Positions 28,558-39,909 of a stretch of 64,000 nt of DNA are shown here, piece after piece; the first letter of the stretch is position 1; the number at the start of each line of letters is the position of its first letter. The notes beneath the pieces were generated by a model. It made no database searches, was not told the origin of the DNA, and saw only the letters and a list, made by a program, of their open reading frames with translations. The stretch covers positions 1-64,000 of the forward strand of contig JANYCN010000018.1 of NCBI GenBank assembly GCA_025360225.1, in the 5' to 3' direction. Source of the DNA: Actinomycetes bacterium (GTDB lineage: Bacteria > Actinomycetota > Thermoleophilia > Gaiellales > F1-60-MAGs149). The position numbers were made by a program, and so were the translations under genes.

Positions 28558-30387
28558 ATGACTTCCCATCCCGCCGCAGGTGGTGGCTCCGCGCCCGCAC
28601 TCGGCCCGATCGCGTACTTCTCGCCGGAGTTCGCAATCGACCAGGCTCTCCCGATCTATTCCGGCGGCCTCGGCGTGCTGGCCGGTGACCACCTGAAGAC
28701 CGCGGCGGACATGGACATTCCGCTCGTTGGCGTCGGGCTGCTCTACCGCGGCGGAGCGTTCCGCCAGGAGCTCGACGCTGTTGGAAGGCAGCGTGAGCAC
28801 GCTGCCGACTTTCATCCGAGCCGTGCCGGACTCACCCGCACCGCCGCGCGGATCGAGATCCCGCTGCCGAACGGCGTTCTGTTGCACGCACAGGTATGGT
28901 GCGCAGCCGTTGGCGCCGTCCCGCTCTACCTGCTCGACAGCGACGTGCCCGAGAACGCGCAGGCCGAACGCGACATCACCGACCGTCTGTACGGCGGCGA
29001 TAACGAGCACCGGCTCCGGCAGGAGCTGCTCCTCGGGATCGGTGGCGTGAAGGCGCTTGCCGCGCTCGGCATCGCCCCGGCGGTGTTCCACTCGAACGAG
29101 GGCCACGCTGGCTTCATGGGGATCGAACGGATGCGTGGCCTCATCGAAGGTGGGGTGGACGCGGCGACGGCGCTCGCAGCGGTGCGGGCGTCGACGGTGT
29201 TCACGACCCACACCCCCGTGCCTGCCGGAATCGACCGCTTCGCCCTCGCGCTCGTTCGGAGCTACTTCGAGGACGGGGTCGAGACAGGGCTGTCGGTTGA
29301 CGCAGTCGTCGCCCTCGGCGCCGATCCGGACGATCCAGACACGTTTGACATGGCCGCGCTCGGGATCCGCCTCGCAGGGCGTGTGAACGGCGTCAGCCGG
29401 CTCCATGGTGACGTGTCCCGCGCGCTGTTCGCCCGCTACTTCGACGGGCTCGAGCCGGCGGACGTGCCGATCGGTCACATCACCAACGGCGTGCATCCGC
29501 AGACGTGGGTCGGCGCGCCGATGCAGGCGCTCCTCGCCGGGGCGATCGGCGAGGCGTGGGCGACCGCTCCCGGCGCGTGGTCGGCCGCGCGTTCGATCGC
29601 GCCGTTGGCGCTCTGGCAGGCACGCTCCGCCCAGCGCCGCTCGATGTTGGCAGCGATCGCAGGCCGTGGCGCCGGCGGACGGCCGGTGAACCTCGACCCG
29701 GACGCCCTGACGATCGGCTTCGCGCGTCGCGTGCCGACCTACAAGCGGCTCACGATGATGCTGCACGAACGCGAGCGGCTCGTCGCGCTGGTGAACGACG
29801 CTGACCGTCCGGTGCAGATCGTCGTCGCCGGCAAGGCGCACCCCCGCGACCTGGACGGCAAGCGCCTGCTCGCGACGTTCGGGGCGTTCGCGGCGAGCCC
29901 GGAGGTGGCTGGTCGGATCGTCCTGCTGAGCGACTACGACATGCACCTCGGAGCGGCGCTGACGCAGGGCGCAGACGTGTGGTTGAACACCCCGCTTCGC
30001 CCGCACGAGGCGTGCGGCACCAGCGGCATGAAGGCGGCGCTGAACGGTGGGCTGAACCTGTCGATCCTCGATGGCTGGTGGGACGAGCTCTACGACGGCG
30101 AGAACGGCTGGGCGATCCCATCCGCCGACGGGTCGTTGACGGCGGACGAGCGCGACGCGTGGGAGGCCGACGCGCTGCTCACGCTGCTCGAGGATGCCGT
30201 CGTGCCGCTCTTCTACGAGCGCGCCGCGGGCGTCCCTTCAGCGTGGCTCGAGAAGGTGACGACGGCGCTCGTGACGATCGGTCCAGCCGTGCTCGGCGCC
30301 CGGATGCTCCGCGACTACACGAACGACCTGTACCTTCCCGCCGCCGCAGACGGCCGCCGACAGCTGGACGGGGTGCCGGTCGTATGA
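28558..30387 (+). CDS. glgP: alpha-glucan (glycogen/maltodextrin) phosphorylase, short form
   Basis: PLP-dependent GT35 phosphorylase that releases glucose-1-phosphate from alpha-1,4 glucans (609 aa). It starts directly with IAYFSPEFAIDQALPIYSGGLGVLAGDHLKTA. The N-terminal DUF3417 region present in the common actinobacterial/Thermotoga-type proteins is missing. SNEGHAGFMGIERM, THTPVPAGIDRF, FARRVPTYKR and GTSGMKAALNG (PLP lysine K492) are conserved. The start is ATG 28558, with AGGAG 8 nt upstream; an earlier in-frame start at 28489 lacks support. Its stop overlaps the malQ ATG. Confidence 0.92.
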   Translation: MTSHPAAGGGSAPALGPIAYFSPEFAIDQALPIYSGGLGVLAGDHLKTAADMDIPLVGVGLLYRGGAFRQELDAVGRQREHAADFHPSRAGLTRTAARIEIPLPNGVLLHAQVWCAAVGAVPLYLLDSDVPENAQAERDITDRLYGGDNEHRLRQELLLGIGGVKALAALGIAPAVFHSNEGHAGFMGIERMRGLIEGGVDAATALAAVRASTVFTTHTPVPAGIDRFALALVRSYFEDGVETGLSVDAVVALGADPDDPDTFDMAALGIRLAGRVNGVSRLHGDVSRALFARYFDGLEPADVPIGHITNGVHPQTWVGAPMQALLAGAIGEAWATAPGAWSAARSIAPLALWQARSAQRRSMLAAIAGRGAGGRPVNLDPDALTIGFARRVPTYKRLTMMLHERERLVALVNDADRPVQIVVAGKAHPRDLDGKRLLATFGAFAASPEVAGRIVLLSDYDMHLGAALTQGADVWLNTPLRPHEACGTSGMKAALNGGLNLSILDGWWDELYDGENGWAIPSADGSLTADERDAWEADALLTLLEDAVVPLFYERAAGVPSAWLEKVTTALVTIGPAVLGARMLRDYTNDLYLPAAADGRRQLDGVPVV

Positions 30388-32327
30388 ACGATCGCGCGCT
30401 CCGACGGCTCGCCGAGGCGAACGGCGTCCAGCTAGCCTACAACGCGAGCCGCGGCCCGGTCGTCGCGACCCCGGAGGGTCTCCGCGCGGTGCTCGCTGCG
30501 ATCGGCGTGAACGCTGACGAACCCGTCGGGCGACGAGGTGCGGAGCGATGGCCCCCGGTGCTCGTCGTTTCCTCGGCCAGGCCGAGATCGTTCGTTCGTC
30601 GCGGAGCACGTGTTCAGCTGGAGTCTGGCGAGGAGGTTGCCCTGCCGTCGATGCTCCCCGGCGACCTCCCGTTCGGCTACCACCGGATCGTCGGCGCGGA
30701 CGGCGAGAGCGTCCTGACCGTCGCGCCTGACGCGTGCTACCTGCCGGAACATCTCGGAGGCGGGGAACGGGACTGGGGCTACTCGATCCAGCTCTACGCG
30801 ATGCGCTCCGCGCGCTCGTGGGGGATCGGCGACCTCGGCGACCTGCGACTGTTCGGCGAGCGTGCCGCCCGCCCGGACTTCGTGCTCCTGAACCCGCTCC
30901 ACGCCGCTCGGCCGACGACCCATCAGGAGAACAGCCCGTACTCGCCCTCCTCTCGACGCTACCGCAACCCGCTCTACATCGCGGTCGAGGAGGTGCCGGA
31001 GTTCGGCTCCCTGACCGGCGACGACCGAACGGCGGCCGACGATGCCGCTCTCGCAGGTCGCGCGTTGACGGCGAACGCTCGGATCGATCGCGACGCATCG
31101 TTCAAGCTCAAGGACGAGATCCTGCGTCGCGCGTTCCGCGCGGTCGGCGCGATCCCTGGGCGCGCGGAAGCCCTCGCCGCGTTCCGGGCGGCAGACCCTG
31201 TCCTCGATCGGTTCGCGACGTTCTGCGTGATCGCAGCCCGCCACCAGGGCGGCTGGCAGGAGTGGCCGGAGAGCCTTCGCCGCGGCGACGGGGCGGCGCT
31301 CGACGCGTTCGCGACCGAAAACCAGGATGAGGTCGGCTATCACGCCTGGTTGCAGATGGTGGTCGACGAGCAGCTCGCGCAGGCCGGTTCCGGGCGGCTC
31401 GGCGTGATCACCGACCTTGCTGTCGGCGTCGACGGTGGTGGCTTTGACGCCTGGTCGTTGCAGGGCGTCCTCGCCGAGGGCCTCTCCGTCGGCGCGCCGC
31501 CAGACTTCCTTGACATCCGCGGACAGAATTGGGGGCTGCCGCCGCTCGTGCCATCCCAGATCCGGGAGCGCGCGTACGACGAGGTCGCAGCGGTCCTTCG
31601 CGCCAACATGCGCCATGCGGGCGGGCTCAGAATCGACCACGCGATGGCGTTCTTCCGCCTCTTCGTGATCCCCGCTGGCGGCACCCCCGCCGACGGGCTC
31701 TACCTCCGCTACCCGGCCGAGGACCTGCTCGGCGTGCTGGCGCTGGAGAGCATGCGTGCTCGCTGCCTCGTTGTCGGCGAGGCGCTCGGCACCCTCGAGC
31801 CCGGGATGCTCGAGACCTTGGCGGCCCGCAACGTGATCGCCTACAACCTCGTTCTCTCGGGTCCTCGACGAGCTCGAAACCTGCCGCGACGCTCGATGGG
31901 CGCTGTCACGACCCACGACATGCCGACCCTTGCCGGACTGATCGGCGACACGAACCTGCCATACCTCCGTTCCATCGGCGTCGTGCCGGAAGGCGCGTAT
32001 GACACCCTCGTCGGAGGCGAGGCGGAGACGCGCCGTGCGATCCGCGACCGCCTTCGCGCCGAGCGGCTTCCGCCGCTCTCGAAGATCGACCCGGTCGGCG
32101 ACGCGATCCGCGGCATGTACACGTTCCTCGCACGGACGCCAAGCATGCTGACCTGTGTTGCGCTTGACGACGCGCTTGCTGCTGTCGAGCGACCAAACGT
32201 TCCCGGTACCGTCGACGAGCATCCGAACTGGCGCGTCCCGCTCCCCGTCCCGGTCGAAGGGATGGCGGCCCACCCGCTGTTTGACGACGTCAGGTCGATC
32301 ATGGAGCGGCCGGTCGAGCCCGTATGA
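30384..32327 (+). CDS. malQ: 4-alpha-glucanotransferase (amylomaltase)
   Basis: GH77 enzyme that disproportionates maltodextrins (647 aa), working with GlgP in glucan turnover. The N-terminal region is atypical and short. The barrel shows GYSIQLYAMRSARSWGIGDLGDL, NPLHAARPTTHQENSPYSPSSRRYRNPLYI, the nucleophile in GLRIDHAMAF (D418), the acid/base in VVGEALG (E466) and THDMPTLAG (D512). The ATG overlaps the glgP stop (ATGA), so the two are coupled. A longer in-frame extension back to 29979 lies inside glgP and is rejected. Confidence 0.94.
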   Translation: MNDRALRRLAEANGVQLAYNASRGPVVATPEGLRAVLAAIGVNADEPVGRRGAERWPPVLVVSSARPRSFVRRGARVQLESGEEVALPSMLPGDLPFGYHRIVGADGESVLTVAPDACYLPEHLGGGERDWGYSIQLYAMRSARSWGIGDLGDLRLFGERAARPDFVLLNPLHAARPTTHQENSPYSPSSRRYRNPLYIAVEEVPEFGSLTGDDRTAADDAALAGRALTANARIDRDASFKLKDEILRRAFRAVGAIPGRAEALAAFRAADPVLDRFATFCVIAARHQGGWQEWPESLRRGDGAALDAFATENQDEVGYHAWLQMVVDEQLAQAGSGRLGVITDLAVGVDGGGFDAWSLQGVLAEGLSVGAPPDFLDIRGQNWGLPPLVPSQIRERAYDEVAAVLRANMRHAGGLRIDHAMAFFRLFVIPAGGTPADGLYLRYPAEDLLGVLALESMRARCLVVGEALGTLEPGMLETLAARNVIAYNLVLSGPRRARNLPRRSMGAVTTHDMPTLAGLIGDTNLPYLRSIGVVPEGAYDTLVGGEAETRRAIRDRLRAERLPPLSKIDPVGDAIRGMYTFLARTPSMLTCVALDDALAAVERPNVPGTVDEHPNWRVPLPVPVEGMAAHPLFDDVRSIMERPVEPV

Positions 32328-32334
32328 TCGGGCC

Positions 32335-34799
<2,465 letters not shown>

Positions 34800-34807
<8 letters not shown>

Positions 34808-36095
34808 CGGCGCTTCCCCGCTGTGGGGGGGCCGGCTCGCCGGCGGGCTTGACCCGCGTGTCCTGGTGTTCTCCGAGTCGCTCTCGGTCGACGCGCGACT
34901 GCTCGCCCACGACGTCCGCGCCTCGATCGCGCACGTGCGGATGCTGGGCCGACAGGGGATCATCCCACCGGGCGACGCCGACGCCATCATCGGTGCGCTG
35001 GGTGACGTCGTCCTCGACGCCGGTGCGACGGACGAGGACGTCCACTCGCTGATCGAGCGTCAGCTTGTCGCCCGTCTCGGCGAGGTTGGCAAACGCGTCC
35101 ACGCCGGTCGGTCGCGCAACGACCAGGTCGCGACCGCCTTCCGCCTCTGGTGCCGTGATGCGTGCGACGACGTCGCTGCCGCGATCACCGGCCTCGAGAC
35201 GACCCTCGTTGCCCGCGCCAGGGCCGACGGCGACGCGCTTCTGCCCGGGTACACCCACGTCCAGCGAGCACAGCCGATCACGCTTGGTCACCACCTCGCC
35301 GCCCACTGCTGGGCGCTGGAGCGCGACGTCACACGGGTTGCTGCCGCCAGGGTCGCCGCGGACATCTCACCGCTCGGCGCGGGCGCGCTCGCCGGGTCGA
35401 GCCTGCCCCTCGATCCGATCTCGGTCGCCGCCGAGCTTGGCTTTGCAGCGACTTTCGTGAACAGCGTCGACGCAGTAGCCGACCGGGACTTTGCTATTGA
35501 TCTCTCGTATGCGGCGACGCTCTCGATGGTGCATCTCTCGCGCATGGCAGAGGAGCTCGTCCTGTGGACGAGCCAGGAGTTCGGGTTTGCCGAGCTGCCG
35601 GACAGCGTCGCTCAGGGGTCGAGCATGATGCCGCAGAAGAAGAACCCGCAGATCGCCGAGCACGTCCGCGGACGGTCGGCCGTCTCGATCGGGCGTTTGA
35701 CTGCGCTGCTTGGCGTCGTTAAGGGTCTTCCCCTGGCATATAACAGTGACATGCAGGAGGACAAGGAGATCGTCTTCGCGCTCGTTGACACGGTCGTTGG
35801 CTGCTCGACGATCCTCGCGATCGCCTACTCCGGTCTGCGGTTCGACACCGACCGGATGTCTGCCGCCGCCGGCGACGGCCTCGTCGTCGCGACCGACGTG
35901 GCGGAGGCACTCGTGCGCGCCGGGATGCCGTTCCGAGAGGCGCACGAGCAGGTTGCGCGCCGGATCGCCGCTGGGGAGCGATTTCTCTCGCCGACCGCCG
36001 CGGAGGCGGTCGCCGCGCGGGTCGGCGCCGGCAGCCCAGCCCGCTTCCGTGAACAGCTCGCAGCCCTCGACGAGCGGATCCTCAGCCGCCGATGA
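34800..36095 (+). CDS. argH: argininosuccinate lyase
   Basis: Cleaves argininosuccinate to arginine and fumarate, the step after ArgG (431 aa). It is a fumarase/aspartase-superfamily enzyme with the signature GSSMMPQKKNP. HAGRSRNDQVATAFRLW and YTHVQRAQPITLGHH are also conserved. The ATG at 34800 overlaps the end of argR. The stop overlaps the lysA start as ATGA. Confidence 0.96.
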
Positions 36096-37363
36096 TCGAC
36101 ACGCTCTACCCCTTGACGGCGTCGATTGAGGCCGGCAGGCTCCACCTCGGCGGCATTGACTGCGAGACGCTCGCGGAGCGGTTCGGCACGCCGCTATACG
36201 TCTACGACGCCGCAACGTTGGCAGCACAGGCTGAGGCGTACCGCGGGCCGCTCGCCGCCGTCGGCGGCCGGGCCATCTTCGCCGCGAAGGCGAACTCGTC
36301 GGTGGGCGTGCTCCGCGCCGCGCGCGCGGCAGGGCTTGGGATCGACGTCGCCTCCGCAGGAGAGATCGCCGCCGCGGTCGCTGCGGGCTTCGCGGGCTCG
36401 GAGATGGTCGTACACGGAAACGCGAAGGGTGACGACGACCTTACCGCTGCGCTCGACGTGGGCGCCGGCCTCGTCGTCCTCGATGCGCGGGAGGAGGCCG
36501 AGCGTCTAGGCGCCCTCGCCCGCGCCCGGTCGGTCGAGGTGGCGGTCCTCATCCGCGTCACGCCGGACATCGGCGTTGACACCCATGAGAAGGTGCAGAC
36601 AGGTCACGCGGGCTCGAAGTTCGGGCTCGAGCCCGACGCTGTCGCCGCGTTGATCTCCGAGCTACCGGCTGGCCTCAAGCTGCGCGGGCTGCACGTCCAT
36701 CTTGGCTCCCAGGTCGTCGATTCCGTGCCGTTGCGGTCGGCGGCCGGGTGGTGCGCCGCGTTCTGTCAGCGGATCGGCTACAGGCCATCCGTGCTTGACC
36801 TCGGCGGGGGGCTCGGCGTTGCCTACGTTCCCGGAGATGACGCACCTGACCCTTGCCGGTACGCGACTGCACTCGTCGAGGCGGTCCTCGCCGCCTTCGC
36901 CTCCCACGGTCTCGCCGCGCCGCAGCTCCTCGTCGAGCCCGGCAGGTCCGTCGTTGCTCGGGCGGGCGTCACCCTGTACCGCGTGCGCACGGTGAAGGAG
37001 ACGTCGGCCGGCACGACGTGGGTGACCGTCGACGGTGGCCTAGCGGATAACCCGCGCGTCGCCCTCTACGGCGCGCGGTACGCCCCCGCGATCGCAACGC
37101 GTCTCCTCGCGCCGCCGACCGGGACGTTCGCCGTCGCCGGGCGTCACTGCGAGTCTGGCGACGTGCTTGCGACGAGCGTCGCCCTTCCTGATCCCCGTTC
37201 CGGCGACCTCGTCGTCGTCCCCGTGACGGGGGCATATCACCAGTCGATGGCCTCGACGTACAACCTGTTCGGTCGACCAGCTGCAGTGCTCGTCGAGAAC
37301 GGCGAGGCGCGGGAGATCACCCGTCGCGAGTCGGTTGAGGACCTTCTGTCCCGCGACCTGTGA
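36092..37363 (+). CDS. lysA: diaminopimelate decarboxylase
   Basis: PLP enzyme (alanine-racemase fold) that converts meso-DAP to L-lysine (423 aa). The PLP lysine is in AIFAAKANSS. HGNAKGDDDL, GLHVHLGSQV, DLGGGLGVAY, VEPGRSVVA, GRHCESGDVLA and GAYHQSMASTYNLFGRPA are all present in the expected order. Coupling to argH is less common than the lysA-thrA/hom context and may reflect joint control of basic amino acids by ArgR. Confidence 0.94.
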   Translation: MIDTLYPLTASIEAGRLHLGGIDCETLAERFGTPLYVYDAATLAAQAEAYRGPLAAVGGRAIFAAKANSSVGVLRAARAAGLGIDVASAGEIAAAVAAGFAGSEMVVHGNAKGDDDLTAALDVGAGLVVLDAREEAERLGALARARSVEVAVLIRVTPDIGVDTHEKVQTGHAGSKFGLEPDAVAALISELPAGLKLRGLHVHLGSQVVDSVPLRSAAGWCAAFCQRIGYRPSVLDLGGGLGVAYVPGDDAPDPCRYATALVEAVLAAFASHGLAAPQLLVEPGRSVVARAGVTLYRVRTVKETSAGTTWVTVDGGLADNPRVALYGARYAPAIATRLLAPPTGTFAVAGRHCESGDVLATSVALPDPRSGDLVVVPVTGAYHQSMASTYNLFGRPAAVLVENGEAREITRRESVEDLLSRDL

Positions 37364-37366
37364 GCG

Positions 37367-38092
37367 TTAGCGCTCGTCGCGGTGGTGCATGCCGCGTTGC
37401 TGCTGCTGGTGCTCGGGAGGAGCGACGGGCTTCTCGCCGGGCGCGCGCGTGCGCTGGGCGGAACGCTGCTCCTGGGCGGCCTCGACGAGCTGTTCGAACA
37501 TCGCCTTGCCAGTTGCCTCCTCGAGGAACCTGCCGCCGTAGCGGTTGCGCACCGTCGGGTCAGCGCGGGTGACCTCGAAGTCGGCGCCAGCCTCCGGCTG
37601 CTTCGGCCCCTCGAGGAAGAGCACGTCGCCGGTGGCGAGCTTTGCGCCCGTCTCGACGCAGACGCCGCCGGCGGACGCGTCGACGACCTCGACGGAGACT
37701 GCCGCGCCAGCGGCGAGCGCCCCGCCCTTCTTCACCTGTCCCGTGAGCTGGATGCCGATCTTCTCGCGCCGATGCGCCCGCTCTGATGCGGGTTTCGGCT
37801 CGTGCAGCATGCGGATCGTCACCCGCTCGCGCATCCCGGGGAGCGAGGTTGACGTCAGCGCGAGGAACGACGCCCGGTGCCACCCGGCGTTGCTCATGTA
37901 GCGGGCGCTGAAGTACTGCCCCGGCTGGATGGTGCCGCGCGGCGCGTCGACGTCGACGGTGTCGAGCGTGCGCGGCGGTGCAAGGAAGGCGACGCCCGTC
38001 ACCGACGGGATCGTCTGAAACGAGTCGACGCCTCCCAGCACGAGCGGGCTCGCGCAGGCGTTCATCCGGAATCCGCGCGTGTCCTCGGTCAT
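37367..38092 (-). CDS. PilZ-domain protein (probable c-di-GMP receptor)
   Basis: A 241-aa protein. Residues 1-95 resemble the YcgR-type N-terminal beta domain. Residues about 100-215 form a PilZ-like domain with the two c-di-GMP contacts, RAHRR (105-109, RxxxR) and DASAGG (138-143, D/NxSxxG). The tail is rich in Gln, Pro and His. Of three clustered ATGs, the one at 38092 has GGAG 8 nt upstream and is preferred to 38098 and 38110. No flagellar or pilus genes are nearby, so the output is unknown. TACGGT at 38157-38152 is a possible -10. The 120 bp upstream are unusually AT-rich for this window. Confidence 0.75.
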   Translation of the reverse strand: MTEDTRGFRMNACASPLVLGGVDSFQTIPSVTGVAFLAPPRTLDTVDVDAPRGTIQPGQYFSARYMSNAGWHRASFLALTSTSLPGMRERVTIRMLHEPKPASERAHRREKIGIQLTGQVKKGGALAAGAAVSVEVVDASAGGVCVETGAKLATGDVLFLEGPKQPEAGADFEVTRADPTVRNRYGGRFLEEATGKAMFEQLVEAAQEQRSAQRTRAPGEKPVAPPEHQQQQRGMHHRDER

Positions 38093-38280
38093 CGTCATCG
38101 CTCCGTACATCCCCCTCGTCAGGTGGCGACTTCCGCGACGCCACGCACCTCACCGTACTGAAAACGACAGAAAATGCAGGCCGGAACGCGAAGATATTGC
38201 CTATCGGATGGATGTAACCGGTATCCAGCACCCGACGACCCGGTTCGGGACGTCGACGACCAGCCGTGGCGGAACCAGCG

Positions 38281-39201
38281 TCAGTCCTCTCCGTCCCAGT
38301 AGTCGAGGCGTTCGACCCTACCGATGACGCCAACGCCCCGCCAGTAGATCTTGTTCGACCGCGGGTAGTAGCAGATGTCGTTCGGGTCGCGCTGCCCGTA
38401 GGCGAGCAGGCTCAGAGGCTCGGCGCCGGCCTGAAACGCGTGGGCGATGCGGGTCGCGGCAGGTCTGCTGATGACCGACCCTGCCGTCACTGCGTGCGTG
38501 GCGTCGCCGAGCAGCACGGTGCCGCTGCCGGCGAGCACGACGAACAGCTCCTCATCGGCCGAGTGACAGTGCTCGGGCCAGTTCAGCCTGCCTGGAGCGA
38601 TCACGACGTGGTTGAGGCCGGTCGTCTGCGCACCGGCGTGACGGCCAAGCGGTCGGGTTGCGGCGGCGCAACGCGGTCGGTCGGTCGTCATGGCGGTGAC
38701 GGCGTCTCGATGCGCCACGTTCAGCCCTCGTTCGCCCGGCTCGGGAAAGGGTGGTTCCGGGAGCGAGGCCTCGCGATCCCATGGCGAGGAGCCGCCGCCC
38801 GCCTCGACCCAGTGATCGCCGAGCCACGCCCAGCCGGTTCGGGGCAACGGGCAGAGCTCGGCCGTGCGGCGCTCGCCGAACGCCAGCAGGTCGAGCCCGT
38901 CCGGGCCGGCGCGCAGCGTGTGCGCCACCGGTCCGGCGACGTGGACGATGCAGTCGCCCTCGCCGACGGCGGTCGTGCGTCCATCTTCCCAGAGAAGGCC
39001 GTTTCCGCCGAGGACGTAGAAGATCTCCTCCTCCGCGGCGTGCGCGTGACACGGCGTCGAGCGCTGGCCCGGCTGCACGCGAATCCGTCGTAACCCGACG
39101 CGAACGCTTCCTGCAGCCTGGCCGAGGTTCTGCCAGGTGGCCTGGAGGCCGGCCTGTGGGACGTGCCGCGGACCGACATCTGCCATCTGAACGATGCTCA
39201 T
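38281..39201 (-). CDS. bicupin-domain protein
   Basis: A 306-aa protein with two cupin barrels. The first has CHAHAAEEEIFYVLGGNG (metal ligands H52, H54, E58) and PVAHTLRAG. The second has PEHCHSADEELFVVLAGSG and TRIAHAFQAG. Both keep the HxH...E metal site, so a dioxygenase, isomerase or decarboxylase role is possible, but the substrate cannot be read. The ATG is preceded 6 nt upstream by CACACT, one base from the leaderless -10 pattern. Confidence 0.85.
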   Translation of the reverse strand: MSIVQMADVGPRHVPQAGLQATWQNLGQAAGSVRVGLRRIRVQPGQRSTPCHAHAAEEEIFYVLGGNGLLWEDGRTTAVGEGDCIVHVAGPVAHTLRAGPDGLDLLAFGERRTAELCPLPRTGWAWLGDHWVEAGGGSSPWDREASLPEPPFPEPGERGLNVAHRDAVTAMTTDRPRCAAATRPLGRHAGAQTTGLNHVVIAPGRLNWPEHCHSADEELFVVLAGSGTVLLGDATHAVTAGSVISRPAATRIAHAFQAGAEPLSLLAYGQRDPNDICYYPRSNKIYWRGVGVIGRVERLDYWDGED

Positions 39202-39226
39202 GTGAGCAGTGTGGCAGCGCTGCCGG

Positions 39227-39778
39227 TCAGCTTGGCGGCGGCGCGTCCTCGCCCATCGCGATCGTCTCGGCGATCAGGTTGAGCGCACGGGCGAGCTCGT
39301 CGTTGTCGAACGCGCCCCCCTTCGTCGCGAACTCGCGTTGCGCCTGGCAGAGCCGGCGGATGAGGCGTGAGAGGCCTTCGCCGGACGTCCGGATCGCCGC
39401 TACCTCCCCGTCCCAGCGGCCGACCTGCACGAGCATCGAGCGATGGTCGTTGCGCTCCGTGTAGGACCACTGCAGCTGCCGCCACTCGGCGCCGTCCGTG
39501 TCGACCTCAGCGGACCACGCGCGGTAACAGTCTTCCGCGATCAACGCGAGCTCGCCGATCAGGGCGAACTCCTCACGGTCGAGCCGCTCGGCGAATGCCA
39601 GCGAGTTCAACAGCTCGCGCGACAGGTCGGCGCCGACGAGAGGGCTCCAGGCGGCGATGATGTCGCCCTCGGTAAAGATGGTCACGGGGGCGCGCAGGAC
39701 CCGGTCGGCGCGTTCCCGCAACATCGAGGCCTGCCGAGGGTCGCTCAGGAGTCCACGGAGCTCGTCACTGATCGCCAT
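39227..39778 (-). CDS. uncharacterised 183-aa protein
   Basis: I do not recognise a family. The product is acidic and probably helical, with several Trp (AAWSPLVG, CYRAWSAEVD, EWRQLQWSY). It has no signal peptide or membrane segment. The gene is judged real because TACCCT sits exactly 6 nt before the ATG, as in its neighbours, and codon use matches the surroundings. It lies between the bicupin gene and a BIME-like palindrome. Confidence 0.7.
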   Translation of the reverse strand: MAISDELRGLLSDPRQASMLRERADRVLRAPVTIFTEGDIIAAWSPLVGADLSRELLNSLAFAERLDREEFALIGELALIAEDCYRAWSAEVDTDGAEWRQLQWSYTERNDHRSMLVQVGRWDGEVAAIRTSGEGLSRLIRRLCQAQREFATKGGAFDNDELARALNLIAETIAMGEDAPPPS

Positions 39779-39784
39779 GGTTGA

Positions 39785-39790
39785 AGGGTA
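39785..39790 (-). promoter_or_regulatory. -10 box of the 183-aa gene (leaderless)
   Basis: TACCCT on the minus strand, 6 nt before the ATG at 39778. No Shine-Dalgarno sequence is present. Confidence 0.45.
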
Positions 39791-39807
39791 GAGCAGCTGG
39801 GTCAGAA

Positions 39808-39893
39808 GCTACACCATGGTGCCAGGCACGAGCTGTAGCGTTTGGCTCAAACGCAGGGGACGCGACAGCTCGTACCTGGCACCAGGGTGTAGC
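39808..39893. repeat. REP/BIME-like 86-bp palindrome
   Basis: The 32-bp arms 39808-39839 and 39862-39893 are inverted copies matching at 29 of 32. They contain TGGTGCCAGG and ACGAGCTGT. An inner hairpin, GCGTTTG-GCT-CAAACGC (39838-39854), lies at the centre. GGTGCC(A/T)GGCACC-type palindromes are widespread extragenic repeats in bacteria. No other copy was noticed in this window. It lies 3' of the 297-aa gene and just upstream of the next promoter. Confidence 0.85.
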
Positions 39894-39909
39894 GTCAATG
39901 GCAGGTAAT

